This document shows positions 10,230 through 19,890 of a stretch of DNA of 64,000 bases, one piece after another. Numbering within the stretch: the stretch's first letter is position 1; each line of letters opens with the position of its first letter. The notes beneath the pieces are model-generated. The model searched no databases, was not told where the DNA came from, and worked only from the letters and a program-made list of their open reading frames with translations. The DNA lies in the NCBI GenBank assembly GCA_963556695.1, contig CAUWAG010000012.1, positions 1,240,001 to 1,304,000 of the forward strand, read 5' to 3'. The DNA is from Anthostomella pinea (taxonomy: Eukaryota > Ascomycota > Sordariomycetes > Xylariales > Xylariaceae). The position numbers and the translations under genes are program-made.

Positions 10230-11259
10230 AACGCTCAAAACCACAACGACGATGCCGCTACTCCACGACCGAAGCTACTCCTCGCCGAACAAACCACTGA
10301 ATGGTTCTATATGTACGATGACCTTCTGCTGTCAGACACTGAGACTGATTTACTCCATGTTCGGCCACGATAGGTTCCCAGATCATAAAAGCAGCCTAGA
10401 AGCAGCGATTGCACCATTGACCCCGAGGGCTGAGATGCGGATCGAAATGAATAATATATAGCTGCATGTGGATCGTTGGCCTGCTGGGAACCACGGAGGC
10501 GATATTGCCCCATACTTGAAGAGCTGATACTGACTGAAATATATCTGGAAGCAAGGTCCCGAAATAGATCTCCATCCTCTCGAGCGCTCGCAGCCCGGCC
10601 GTGCTGTATGCGCTCGTCTTCTTCGTTTCGATGGGCGTAGCCGGTTGCGGAGCCCACGATTCGACCTACATGTTGTCCATTACCGCGTCTAGCGGCTGCA
10701 GCAAGTGCGTCAGGTTTGGAGGCATGCCAAAAGGGATGATGCCGTGATCTTCGCAATATTGAATAAATTCAATCGTATGGTGTGAACCATGGCCATCTAG
10801 AATAAGGAGCCGTTTCGTCCTAATGGCCTTTGTTACTATGTGTTTTTCAAAATGTTTTAGTCATTCCAAGCTGATTTGATCGTTTGAGTAGCCGCTAGAA
10901 GAAGGGATAATAGCTGTATCTCCATGCAGTTCAGGTTATTGATACCATTGGGCCATATGGAGCTGGCCTGCTAGAACTAGAAAGGCTGGTATGTATTCTC
11001 CACCCGCAGAGATGGCTTCGATAGCAGTAGCATATTCCCTATTCTTAGGGGTGAACTTGCCTCACAGCCTATGTCATGCATGCAAGAGCATGCATAACCA
11101 GGTGGCTGGGGTGGTAGTGAACGAATGAGTCATTAACCAACCCAGTGTGCCTAGTATCCAGGAAGCGTTCGAAATGTGTAGCAACTCGGATCTGGTTTGT
11201 TCGGCGAGGAGTAGCTTCGGTCGTGGAGTAGCGGCATCGTCGTCGTGGTTGTGAGCGTT
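10230..11259 (-). mobile_element. Decayed pogo/Fot1-type transposon with 67-bp inverted repeats
   Basis: Inverted repeats of about 67 bp lie at 10230-10296 and 11193-11259 with only a few mismatches. Between them, on the minus strand, is a DDE_1-type transposase remnant: AGQLHMAQWYQ, then KRLLILDGHGSHHTIEF near 10790 and GMPPNLTHLLQPLD near 10715, the typical second and third catalytic Asp blocks of pogo elements. In-frame stops occur at a TAA where Gln is expected (CAA to TAA), at TGA where Trp is expected, and at a TAG shortly after the last Asp. The N-terminal half and the C-terminus are missing. No TA duplication could be confirmed. Confidence 0.7.
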
Positions 11260-11610
11260 GTGAGGGTCACGTCCTCGCCCAGTACCGAATCCCTCCTCTT
11301 TGAAATCAGCTTCCTAGAAGCAATGCCTCTTGGTCGGGCTTGGAGGCATGAAAGCAAGTATAGGTAGATAAAGAATCAGAATTTCAGCTCGTACTATAAC
11401 GACATAAGTGTGCTACGATTGGTTGGCGCTGAGCCCCACCAATGCTGGCCACGAATGCTACATTAGCCACGCATCAGCCATGCATCAGCCGCGCATCAGC
11501 CAAACTGTTGGTACTCCCAAACATCGTCGCTGGCTTCTATCAAAGTCTGCGGTCAGCGCCGTATTTATAAGGATAGGTTCCGGAGGGGTCAGAATTATTC
11601 CCGGTGTCAA

Positions 11611-11960
11611 ATGTCTGACCACGCCTTTGCCACCCTTACACCCGCGAATGTCCTCGCCAGGCTAGCGTTCAGCGACGTCTATGACGTCCTCACGTCTCGG
11701 CGTGAGAACAACCTGGCAAACGGCGCTCGAGCCGCCCTAGCCCGGATGATTATCTAATCCGAGCAGACATGCGACGCCAAGATAGTTCGGCTTCGACGCG
11801 AGATAGAACACGCCAAGTATGACACTGACGGCGAACCGAGCGAGAGGCTTCGGAGACAGATACCGACACCGAGGAGCAGCTGCAAGAGCTCGGCATGCTC
11901 TGGGTCGGCAATTACCTGCTGGGGCTCCAGTCTTTGCCGGCGAAGCCGGAGAGGGGATGG
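11611..11960 (+). pseudogene. Relic of charged helical protein, unrecognised
   Basis: From ATG 11611 the frame reads MSDHAFATLTPANVLARLAF and on to ARAALARMII, where a TAA at 11755 interrupts it. The same frame then resumes with VRLRREIEHAKYDTDGEPSE, and after a frameshift another frame gives ETDTDTEEQLQELGMLWVGN. Three consecutive segments of plausible helical, acidic sequence on one strand indicate one decayed gene. Family unknown. It overlaps antisense with the 3' part of the chromodomain relic. Confidence 0.35.
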
Positions 11961-11989
11961 ACGGTTTTTAAGGGACTGAGACACCACCA

Positions 11990-12596
11990 TCCACGCTGCG
12001 CAAAAGTCAAATGAGTTCCGTCTGTATGCACTTGCTGTGTTGCAGGTGGACATTGAGCGCCTATTGATTCCAGTCAGCCAGTGACTACTTCGTTCTGGTG
12101 AATTCCCAATCACAATTCGGACATGTGGCCTTGGATCTCTCCGACTTTTCTCGTTGGCGTCGCAACAGATTGCTAAATGTCGAGAACCCCCTCCCATTGC
12201 AACCGTGTTCCCAGCACTGCGGCTTGGGCTGACTTTGGACCGCTTGACTTGATTGTGTAGCTGGTCAAGGTGAACAGGCTGATCACCATGGTCGGCCGGA
12301 TACTTTTCTACAGAGTCTAAGCCGCGGGGACCCGTGTGGTACTCGTGAACATCAATAACCGAGACATTCGTGATTGGTTCCCAGGTGGGCAAATACGGGC
12401 CCTCCTAGTCGACCAGATATTCAACGCCATCCCCGGTCTCGCGAAAACCTAGCAGCTTGGTGATAGGCCAGTCGCGATTGGGGGTATGACGATGTTGGGT
12501 AGAAGAGGCCTTCGGCTTGTGCTTGAAAATGGTACCCACCGGGTGGGCTTTGGCATTGCGATTGCGTGTGGAGCGTCGGGGAAGAGCGGCCGCCAT
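11990..12596 (-). pseudogene. Chromodomain plus zinc-finger protein, broken
   Basis: From ATG 12596 (MAAALPRRSTRNRNAK) a basic leader leads into ITKLLGFRETGDGVEYLVD, a stop TAG at 12405-12407, then EGPYLPTWEPITNV in the same frame. Chromodomains carry an invariant Trp at exactly the stop position (YLVDWEG), so TGG has become TAG. Farther on, in another frame near 12000-12130, [12 protein letters not shown] and ALNVHLQHSKC form a C2H2/C2HC-like finger with two TAG stops between its halves. Chromodomains bind methylated histone tails, or occur in retrotransposon integrases; the finger argues for a host-type protein. No integrase core is visible. The nonsense changes are G-to-A or C-to-T, as in RIP. 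Confidence 0.65.
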
Positions 12597-12789
12597 GACG
12601 GTTGCGAGTTGACTGTGTTGTCAGAGGTTCAGTCGGATTGGGAGAAGAGTAACTGTGTTTGTCACGCGCGTGGTGCCAGGCCGTAGCAGAAGGGAGGCTG
12701 CTGGATAAAGGTTGGGTGGGATGATGGTGGAGCGACTGCAGGTTGGGATAGACAAAAACGTCGTGCTGCCCCGTAGTGAGCATGAGTCA

Positions 12790-13120
12790 CCAGTTTCCCG
12801 ACCTCTGATTGGTTGAGACTACCTTAGAGAGGGCTAAGAATTTAGCTCCTCCCTCTTCTAGCTCTGAGCCAGCGTTCGTTAGCTCATCTGCCAGCTCCTT
12901 CCCAGGGGTGTTGCAGTGGTGCCCTGGACACCGTTTAACACCCACTACAAAGTCTCCATGGCTTTGTGGAATCTCAAATAGGCCCACTGACTTCCAAGCC
13001 CCGACTACCTCGGCGTCGACACAATGGAACCTCCCCTTCCCTTGTCGTAACAGAGTGTCACGTTTGAAACACGGCAAAGCTGTAGCCGATACCGTCGCGT
13101 TGGGAAGGCTTCTATACAAC
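12790..13120 (-). mobile_element. LINE RNase H fragment
   Basis: Minus strand gives GKGRFHCVDAEVVGAWK and later CPGHHCNTPGKELADELTNA, the beginning and end of the RNase H domain of Tad-like LINEs; compare FDAEVLGAWKG and CPGHCAVEGNELADKLAKAG in the 16.9-kb copy. The catalytic middle is lost. The left and right ends are not definable. Confidence 0.7.
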
Positions 13121-13179
13121 GCCATAAAGGCCTAAGCTGCTTCTGGCTTTGAAAGTCCGCGCGTGGGGTCTTAGAGCCT

Positions 13180-13927
13180 GCCGGGTATTTCGGAGTATGT
13201 ATTAGGGGTACCATATTAAGCAGGCAGTGTGATATCGAGTAGGCGGGCGGTGGCGCATCGGGAAGGCGGTGTTGCATCAAGCAGGCGGTATCAGAATCGG
13301 GTAGGCGAGGGGTATCAATTCAGCTGACGGTAAGGGAAATGGACAGGCGGTGAGGGATATCTTCTCTTTTGGATGTCTTATCATGGTAAGAACTAAATCA
13401 TATGTGAGAACTGGATCATAGGCAGGAACTGGACCACGGACAAGAAGAGGTAGTGGATAGGTGTCCATTCATGAATATAATCTCAATTTTGGTTTCTATG
13501 GCCACAGCGCCAGCGTTGGATCTTTCATGTCCATACGTGGGCGTTCTACGTGAAGCCCGCAACTCTTACTTCATGTCTGTATTTGAGTACAAGACTGGAC
13601 ACCTATCTACTGCTTCTTCCTGCCCGTGATCCAGTTCCTGCCCACGATCCAGTTCCAGAGTACAATCCAATTCCCGCTCATGGTCCATTTCCTGCTCATG
13701 ATGTCTTTCAAGAAATCCGAAATAGGACATGTCCCTCACCGCCCGCCCATTTCCTCTGCCATCAGCCGAATTGGTACCCCTTATGCGACACCGCCTACTT
13801 GATGCGACACCGCCTACTTGATGCGATACCGCTTTCCCGATGTAGCACCGCTTTCCCGATGCGACACCGCGTGCTCGATAAGTCACCGCCTGCCCGATAT
13901 CACACCGCTTGTATAATCTAGTACACC
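13180..13927. repeat. Foldback-like repeat, copy 1 (both arms)
   Basis: Left arm (about 13200-13475) is an irregular array of 'gcaggcggtgtcgcatcg'-type units followed by 'gaactggatcataggcagg' units and 'gtggataggtgtcca'. Right arm (about 13610-13927) is the same sequence inverted, from 'tggacacctatctactgc' to 'acaccgcttgtataatctag'. The centre of about 135 bp is shared, inverted, with 21660-21780. Long imperfect inverted arms made of short subrepeats, with no coding capacity, match foldback-type non-autonomous DNA elements. About 90 bp left of the arm (13100-13188) are also shared with 23975-24070. Confidence 0.7.
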
Positions 13928-13929
13928 TA

Positions 13930-15789
13930 ACGTAGCTGACAAGCGAGTTGACATTACAAGCGAGTTGGCACTCGTCATGAACTCTCCAACTGCCATGTCA
14001 AATAACTTCACCACAACGCATTTAGTTCAATTCAATCAATCGGATTCTTCTTCCTCAGAGGTTTCTATCTCTATTGTACAAGTTCGCGCATTATGGCCAG
14101 TATTGCCACAAATGCCACACCGTCGCCCACGCGCTGCCGCCCGCCTCGGATGACGACTACCTTCACCTATTTCCTGTCTTGCCAGCTTATTACCATCCTT
14201 TGCAGCCTGGAGATCTACTGCATCTTCAACAGAAAGTACTCCTCCTTTCATTAGACGTTTGTTTTTTGTTCTCCGGCGTTTGTTTAGTAGGTGATTGGCC
14301 TCTTCTAATTCGCGGACCCAGGAATCAACCAAAGCGACCTTATGCATAAGACCGTATATAGCCTTCGAAAACGAGCTCAATGCATCAATTATTGATGTAG
14401 GTGAGCTTCCCTGGTGGTTTCTGACTCAGTTTCGGATATAAAACGATTGGTTTACCGCTTCGTTAGTGGTGGTAGGCGTCTTCGAAGTCCAAGTAGTGGG
14501 TGGCAGATTGGGGTCTGGCGACGGTGTTCGTACGACAGCGACAGCATCCAGCTTTGAAATGACACTTTCTGGGTCAAAAGGAACAAGCCTAGTGGCACTG
14601 AAACCTGCTCGAATGTTTCCTGGTGTCATAGCAGCGTTGTGTGCTTCACAAAACACTGCAAGGAAGTCCTCCTTCGAAACGTGGGTTATATGACGCCGGA
14701 TGAGATCCTCAATCATGCGACCGTAAGCTCGTTTGAGCGGGCTAAAACAGCCGACATCTAGAGGCTGGAGCCTGTGTGACGAATGGGCAGGCATACAAAG
14801 GGTGATAATGCCGTTGTTCTGACAATAATCCTCAAAGACCTGGGAATGGTGGCTTTCGTGACCATCTAGGATGAGGAGGCGTTTACCGGCAGTCATACGC
14901 GGTCTGGTATACTTGTCGAAATACTGAATCCATTCCAAACCAATCTCATTCGTGGTCCACCTGTTGTCGGACACGGCCACTTTCCAATTGCGTGGTAATA
15001 TCGTGTCGCAATACCATGACGCGAGGTGGGTTTTGCCCTGTAGAATGATGAACGGCGGGACCACCCAACCATCAGCATTAACAGCAGAGATTGCTGTAGA
15101 CCATTCCCTGTTGCCTTGCTGAGCTTGTCTAGGCCTGTCACGTCTTTCGGCGCTTGTAACGACCATGCCGGACCCAATAATGCCCATCATAAACCCAGTC
15201 TCGTCGAAGTTGTAAATATCCGCGTCTTGGATACCATGTTTCGCGATTGCCGCCGCAACTTGGCAAAACCACGCGCGATACGCGTCTGGATCCTCGTTCA
15301 AGACCCTCTCATAGTCCATCCTCCGATTAAAACGCGTCCGGAGGCCTGGTGTACGTTTAATGAGGTTCCGCGTCCAGTTCTTTCCAACGCGTCCAGCCCC
15401 ACGTGCCGCCAACAATTGATTCGCCATATCTTCAACATAACTGTACCGGGGCGGAAATTCTCGCGCATCCAGGTCAAGAATAAAGGAACAAATGGCATTC
15501 TCTTCAGAAACCATAAGTTTCAAAGTATTGGGCATGCTGTCGCGTCGTGATGGCATTCCTTTGATTCTATTGCTCAAAGTGGAACGAGGGACGTTAAAGA
15601 GTTTCGCAAGCTGAAATATAGGAATATGAGGGTCACGCCGTTTAGCTTGAACAGCTAGCTGCAAGTCTGATTCGTTATAACGCGGTGCCATTGTTGTTAG
15701 TGGAGATATGATGGTTTGAATCGTATTGGTTGGAAAGTTCATGACGAGTGCCAACTCGCTTGTAATGTCAACTCGCTTGTCAGCTACGT
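13930..15789 (-). mobile_element. Fot1/pogo-like transposon, near-complete
   Basis: An 1860-bp element with 59-bp terminal inverted repeats (13930-13988 and 15731-15789), identical except for about one base, beginning ACGTAGCTGACAAGCGAG; each carries two tandem 'acaagcgagttg' units. TA dinucleotides flank it at 13928-13929 and 15790-15791, the target duplication typical of Tc1/mariner-pogo elements. It inserted at the outer edge of foldback copy 1: removing it and one TA rejoins the sequence seen uninterrupted near 21010. The single gene inside is the transposase (separate entry). High similarity of the ends suggests a recent insertion. Confidence 0.93.
14036..15691 (-). pseudogene. Fot1/pogo-type transposase, one internal stop
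   Basis: Start chosen at ATG 15691 (MAPRYNESDL), because the upstream ATG at 15742 lies inside the inverted repeat. Order: HTH/psq domain (FNVPRSTLSNRIKG), CENP-B-type DNA-binding domain (GKNWTRNLIKRTPGLRTRF), then the DDE_1 catalytic core with IYNFDETGFMMG, KRLLILDGHESHH and HRLQPLDVGCFSPLKRAY supplying the three Asp residues. One TGA at 14426-14428 interrupts the frame; beyond it the same frame continues with HQGSSPTSIIDAL, a long basic helix and CGICGNTGHNARTC, a CCHC zinc knuckle, ending at 14036. All catalytic residues are intact, so the protein could be active if shortened, or only the C-terminal 130 residues may be lost. Length including the stop codon is about 551 residues, usual for this family. 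Confidence 0.9.
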
Positions 15790-16137
15790 TAATACATATT
15801 CATAGCTGTTAATATCTTCTTGATATACTCTTTTCGTATCTTTATAGAATGATTTGGTCATGTCGAGCCCCTTAAAATCTCCCTTCCTTTGTGTTACGAT
15901 CGCACGGTAGGTCGCTATGCGGAATAATGCATGTAGTGAAGTAATAAGAGTCAATGACCATCCAGGTCATTATTGAAGCTTTTGCCTCATAGCGTAACGA
16001 CTGTCCTAAACGCGTTATAACACTTTGTCACTCTTTTCTTTTCACCCTCATTTCTATTGTCCCCTCGTAGTAAACAGGTTAATCGCAAAACGTACAGTTA
16101 AGGCGTAATTCTACTACGGCATGTATTAAATATTTTG
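15790..16137 (-). repeat. Duplicated segment copy 1, outer part
   Basis: On the minus strand this matches 20288-20481 plus 20992-21010: 'gccaaaatatttaatacatg', 'agaattacgcc', 'acgaaaagagtatatcaag' and 'ctatgaatatgtatta' all recur in order. Relative to that copy it has about 130 extra bases (15891-16024), bounded by 'gttac'-like ends and containing CGCTATGCGG ... CCTCATAGCG as a weak inverted pair. It continues across the Fot1-like insertion into foldback copy 1. Confidence 0.65.
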
Positions 16138-16161
16138 GCCTCAAATACTACCCTGCCTCAA

Positions 16162-16276
16162 TCTGTGAGATTTCAAACCGTTCTGAATTAAAAGGAAAGA
16201 GAAGAAGATCTCTAGGGGAGAAGCCCCCATACATGTGTACAGGTGTGCCATCAGGATGACCAGATAATCATATGAT
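16162..16276 (+). repeat. Dispersed 115-bp repeat, LTR-like, copy 2
   Basis: Homologous to 1499-1614: starts TGTGAGATTTCAAA and contains AGAAGATCTCTAGGGGAGAA and GTACAGGTGTGCCATCAGG. Flanks differ between copies, so the repeat unit ends near these coordinates. Positions 16277-16480 hold nothing recognisable. Confidence 0.55.
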
Positions 16277-16861
16277 AATGACGCCATCTGAATGTCCTGA
16301 AGCCTAAGCCCATTAGCGCATTCAGCCCCGAAAGCTTAAGCCTGGTATGATATCCAACACAATCGAACGCTTAATTACTCACCACGCAAGTCGGCGAATA
16401 AGATTGTACCATTTTTACAGGAGTAAAAGTCAACCACAAGTTTTTCCGTAATAGCGGTTAATATGTTAGCGCTGTCGCGGATGCAGATAGGAATTCTCTA
16501 AGAGAACTGCTCGGATAAGACTGGAGGACGTCACTACCAGGGTATTCGGACTGAGCTGCGGGCTCCCACAAGGATCACCAGCTTCCCCGATCCTTTTCAT
16601 GCTGTATATTGCGGATATCTTCCTAGAGGATAAGTATAACAGATTCGGATACGCAGACGACGTAGGCATCTGAATAACGGGCAAGACCACCACCGAGCTA
16701 GCAGCCAAGGCAGCCAGCATGGTAGACGACATTCAGCGCTGGGGCCTGGACAACAAGGTCCACCTTTGAAGACTCTAAGGCTGAGGCCATCTACTTTGAT
16801 ACTGGAAGGAGACCTCTCACACCGGAAATAGCGACCCTCGGAGGCTTTACCATCAAACCAG

Positions 16862-17683
16862 ATCTACCAGGGCGGGCGCCTGCTCGCCACTGGCAAGGGT
16901 CGTCTAGACTCGTGTTCTATCGTGTTTGATGCAGAAGTGCTCGGAGCCTGGAAGGGACTTCAGCACGTGGTCAAGTCACCCCCGGAGCTTAGTCAGCGCC
17001 GGATCTGGGTGTGCGTGGACAACACAGGAGCGATCTGGGGGCTCCACGGCAATGCCGCGGTGTCCTGCCAGTGGGCCTACCTGAAGTTCCATGCCGAGGC
17101 TGAAGTCCGCAATGTTAACGTCAAGTGGTGCCCGGGGCACTGCGCCGTTGAGGGCAATGAACTGGCAGACAAGCTGGCTAAGGCCGGCTCTAAGCTCTCC
17201 AATGTCGACTCCGACTGCACGCCGACGGCGTACAGCATCAAAGCAGAGGCGAGAGTCAAGCTCGAAGTCTCACGCGACATGTGGTGGACCAAGGCTCAGA
17301 CCAAGCTGTCGGCCCGCTACAAGTACTGGGGCCTGAAGTACAAACTGCGCTGTCACGAGGAGCTGCAGGTACTCAACAGGCCGTCACTACACCGCTTCCT
17401 CGCTGTCCGCTCAGGGCACGGCGACTTCTCTTGGTATCATGTCAAGTTCAAGTATCAGGACGCCGTCCTCGACTGCTCGTGCGGCCGGAGCAAGACTCCG
17501 ACGCACTTCATCCACTGCCGGAAGACTCTGGCACGGTACATGGTCTGGCCGAGGGCCCCGGCATCCCGGCCGGAGCTCGGAGCCAGGCTCGAGTATCTAG
17601 ACGAACTCATGACTTCCCCACGGGAGTACATGGACCTACTCGTGGCTACCGACTTCTACGGCAGCATCTGCCCTCTTTGCTGA
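16862..17683 (+). pseudogene. LINE ORF2 C-terminus: RNase H and CCHC region
   Basis: Open for 274 codons from the insertion edge to the TGA at 17681, with no start codon because the element is 5'-truncated. RNase H motifs: VFDAEVLGAWKG, VCVDNTGAIWGL (catalytic Asp), KWCPGHCAVEGNELADKL. The C-terminal part has RSGHGDFSWYHVKFK and CSCGRSKTPTHFIHC (C-x-C-x7-H-x3-C), the zinc motif at the end of Tad-like ORF2 proteins, and ends YGSICPLC. No stops or frameshifts, so this is the least eroded LINE segment in the window. Confidence 0.88.
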
Positions 17684-18079
17684 GGACATACTCACTCTTT
17701 TCTTCTGTTACGGCGTCTGGGGGCTTTATCTTTTTATCTTTCCTTTTTTGACGTCTCACGGGGCGCGTGAGAATCACTGCGGCATGCCGCGGCACATACT
17801 GTAGCTCTAAAAGCACTGAACCTGGCGGTGCGCCCTGAAACTAACATTTGGGACCTCAGCCGATACTTCCCCTCACCCGGAGGAGGGGGGACACGGTGTG
17901 ATCCGCCGCTTGAGTGTGGTGGCTGTCTACGGACTTGACCTGCTAGATGGGCAGTGTATGTACATAGAAGACCTAGCCTAGCACGCCTGAGCGGCCTCTT
18001 GGAGCCCCTGGTTGACGCCGCTACGCGGCAGTCCCCCCGGCGTTAAATGCTACAACAACAACAACAACAACAACAACAA
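16862..18079 (+). mobile_element. 5'-truncated LINE inserted in a LINE, with 13-bp target duplication
   Basis: Flanked by ACCATCAAACCAG at 16849-16861 and again at 18080-18092. The insert starts inside the RNase H domain and ends in a (CAA)n tail (18049-18079) after 'ggcgttaaatgcta'. It has an open frame and a 3' UTR of about 360 bp. Truncated 5' end, A-rich simple-repeat tail and a variable-length target duplication are the hallmarks of target-primed reverse transcription. Confidence 0.9.
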
Positions 18080-18247
18080 ACCATCAAACCAGCGCAGCCA
18101 GTGAAAGGGGCGGTGGTCCGCTGGCTGGGTAATTTCTTCGACAAGTCCCTGAAGTTCCGGGAGCATGTCAAGAGACGGGCAGCCATGGGCATCCTCGTGG
18201 CCAGATATATTCGAAGTCTTGCAAATACCGCCAGAGGGCCCCCAGCA

Positions 18248-18425
18248 GCAGCCCTGCGTTTTGATTCTCCCGCAAGAGCAGTTGTAGTGTTCTTCGTGCT
18301 TGAACCTCCTATGTTACCAGCTAAAGTCTCCGTGGCCAGTTCTAAACGCGATAAGCCTGTGGAGCGTTGGCCTGTCAAGCTTGAGCTCTTCTGGGCACTT
18401 GAGCGTAGTTTTCTGAAGGCCGAGA
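18248..18425 (-). repeat. Inverted LINE 3' piece within the host LINE
   Basis: These 178 bases match 25273-25450 in the same plus-strand orientation, although the two surrounding LINEs are oppositely oriented. Here it therefore lies backwards inside the plus-strand host LINE. On the minus strand it reads CPEELKLDRPTLHRLIAFRT, the region just before the zinc motif. It replaces about 110 nt of the normal thumb region. Confidence 0.75.
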
Positions 18426-18945
18426 CACGACATCGAAAGAGTCCTTACAGAGGCCATCAGAGGGATTCTCCCGGTTTGGAAAACCACACCAAAGAAGGTA
18501 CGCTTCAAAGAATCAGGCCTACCAACGGTACAAACCATACTCAGCAAGATCCGGATGCGGTTCAGCCTGAGAATCAGAGCTATGGATAATATGCATCCGT
18601 TAGTCCGATGTGTTACAGCCCGGAACCCTACCGTGAGCAGAGGCCTGAGGGGTCTGGTCAGGAGAACCGCAAGGACACGGCTCCAGAGGACGTATGCACT
18701 CACACCGGACTTCCCAAGACCGATCCTAACGGAACCATAATATACAAAAAACGCTAGCAAAGCTATTATAACAAGAAGCAAAGCCGAGGAAGCCAAAGTC
18801 TTCACAGACTGGCTGAAATCGCTACCACCCTCACACGTAGTTGCCTATTCTGATGGCTCGAAATCCCTGGAGGGGGCGGTCGGCTATGGATACGTGATCT
18901 ACAGAGGCCGGAAAAATATAGCCTCGGGCTGTGGCAGAAAGAATC

Positions 18946-19639
18946 ATGGGCCGGGAGTCCTGTTAAAATTCAAAGCTTCGCGTTCTTCCCATCTATCCAT
19001 CATTCGCGTCTAGCAACTTCGCCATCTTTTCTACTACTAGCTCTGTATATATCGATAGCCAGGAAGCTTATACCCCGATCCTAGAAGGCGACCAGCTGTA
19101 AAGCTCTAGTCGTCACCTATCCTTCTGTTTCTTCGCCGGGGGGTCCGAGCCGTCGTCGTATGCAGAGGTAGGTAGCAGATTGAGAGCGTTATCGTTCGAC
19201 AAGGACATTTTTGGAAGCGTGAGGTCCGCGTAGCGTGGTGAAAATGGACATGAGATGCGCCGATAGTACGTGAAACCTAGGTATCGTCGTCAAATTCGCT
19301 GGTGTTGACCGTCGAAAAGAAGGCGTGTGCCGCACTGCGAGATAGGGCCTTGTCGATGCACCGCTGCGCGGGCGGTGCGCCGGGCCGACAATCGAACTCT
19401 CGCTTCTTTAAGATTGTCGGAGGATTTTCGAGGTGTAGTAACGCTGTTTATCGATAAAATGGAGGGAGGGGAGTCGGTATAGTGATGGTACAGCTGAACA
19501 GCGTCTTCGAAAATTCTGTCGTAAGTGGGCGCCTGTTAGAGGAACAGGCGGAAGCACTGCAAAAGCCTTAGCATGGTAGTCTGTGCACCCTTGCCAAGGA
19601 AATTTTTTGCAGGAGAGAGTTGCAGTGTTTCATTTAATA
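18946..19639. other. No supported gene; possible short coding remnant
   Basis: On the minus strand, 19240-19115 reads FSPRYADLTLPKMSLSNDNA and ends SDPPAKKQKDR before a stop, which could be a protein C-terminus with a nuclear-type basic tail. A TGA lies shortly upstream. Nothing else is recognisable. Confidence 0.25.
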
Positions 19640-19890
19640 GGTGTTGTAAACCCAATGAGGTAAGCCCAATGAGGTAAGCCCAATGAGGTAGGCGGTGATC
19701 CAATTCCCGCCCGTGGAGCAGGTATAATCCAATTCCCGCTCATGTTGTATTTTCTGGTCGTGGTACCCCGCCGACCCGATTCTGATACCGCCTGCCCGAT
19801 GTAGCACCGCCTGCCCGATGTAGCACCGCCTGCTTGACGCGACACCGCCTTCCCGATGCGACACCGCCTGCTCGATATGTCACATCTTGT
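19640..19890 (-). repeat. Foldback-family arm, copy 3 (single arm)
   Basis: Starts with three tandem copies of 'cccaatgaggtaagc' (19650-19690), then inverted-arm phrases 'ccaattcccgctcatg' and an array of 'tgtagcaccgcctgcccga' units, ending 'tgctcgatatgtcacatcttg'. Only one arm is present. Sequence to 20287 beyond it holds no supported gene. Confidence 0.6.

Larger units (their letters stand above)
16480..18945 (+). mobile_element. Tad-like LINE (family 2), split host copy
   Basis: Host element in pieces. 16480-16861 encodes the RT end: GLSCGLPQGSPASPILFMLY, FGYADDVGI, a TGA where Trp is expected, ITGKTTTELAAKAASMVDDI, then a +1 frameshift and AEAIYFDTGRRPLTPE. It resumes at 18093 with PVKGAVVRWLGNFFD and HVKRRAA, is broken by an inverted piece (18248-18425), and continues with GILPVWKTTPKKVRFKESGL, RTARTRLQRTYALTPDFPRP and the RNase H start VVAYSDGSKSLEGAVGYGY to about 18945. 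The 16862-18079 interval is another LINE inserted into it. Confidence 0.85.

Noticed and set aside
10307..10756. 149-codon minus-strand open frame inside the pogo relic
   Set aside because: It overlaps the recognisable transposase in another frame (LILDGHGSHH, LLQPLD), which is the better explanation.
13200..13320. Regular short repeats with 'spacers' suggesting a CRISPR array
   Set aside because: Units are irregular, spacers are not unique and of fixed length, arms are inverted elsewhere, and the DNA is clearly fungal. They are transposon subrepeats.
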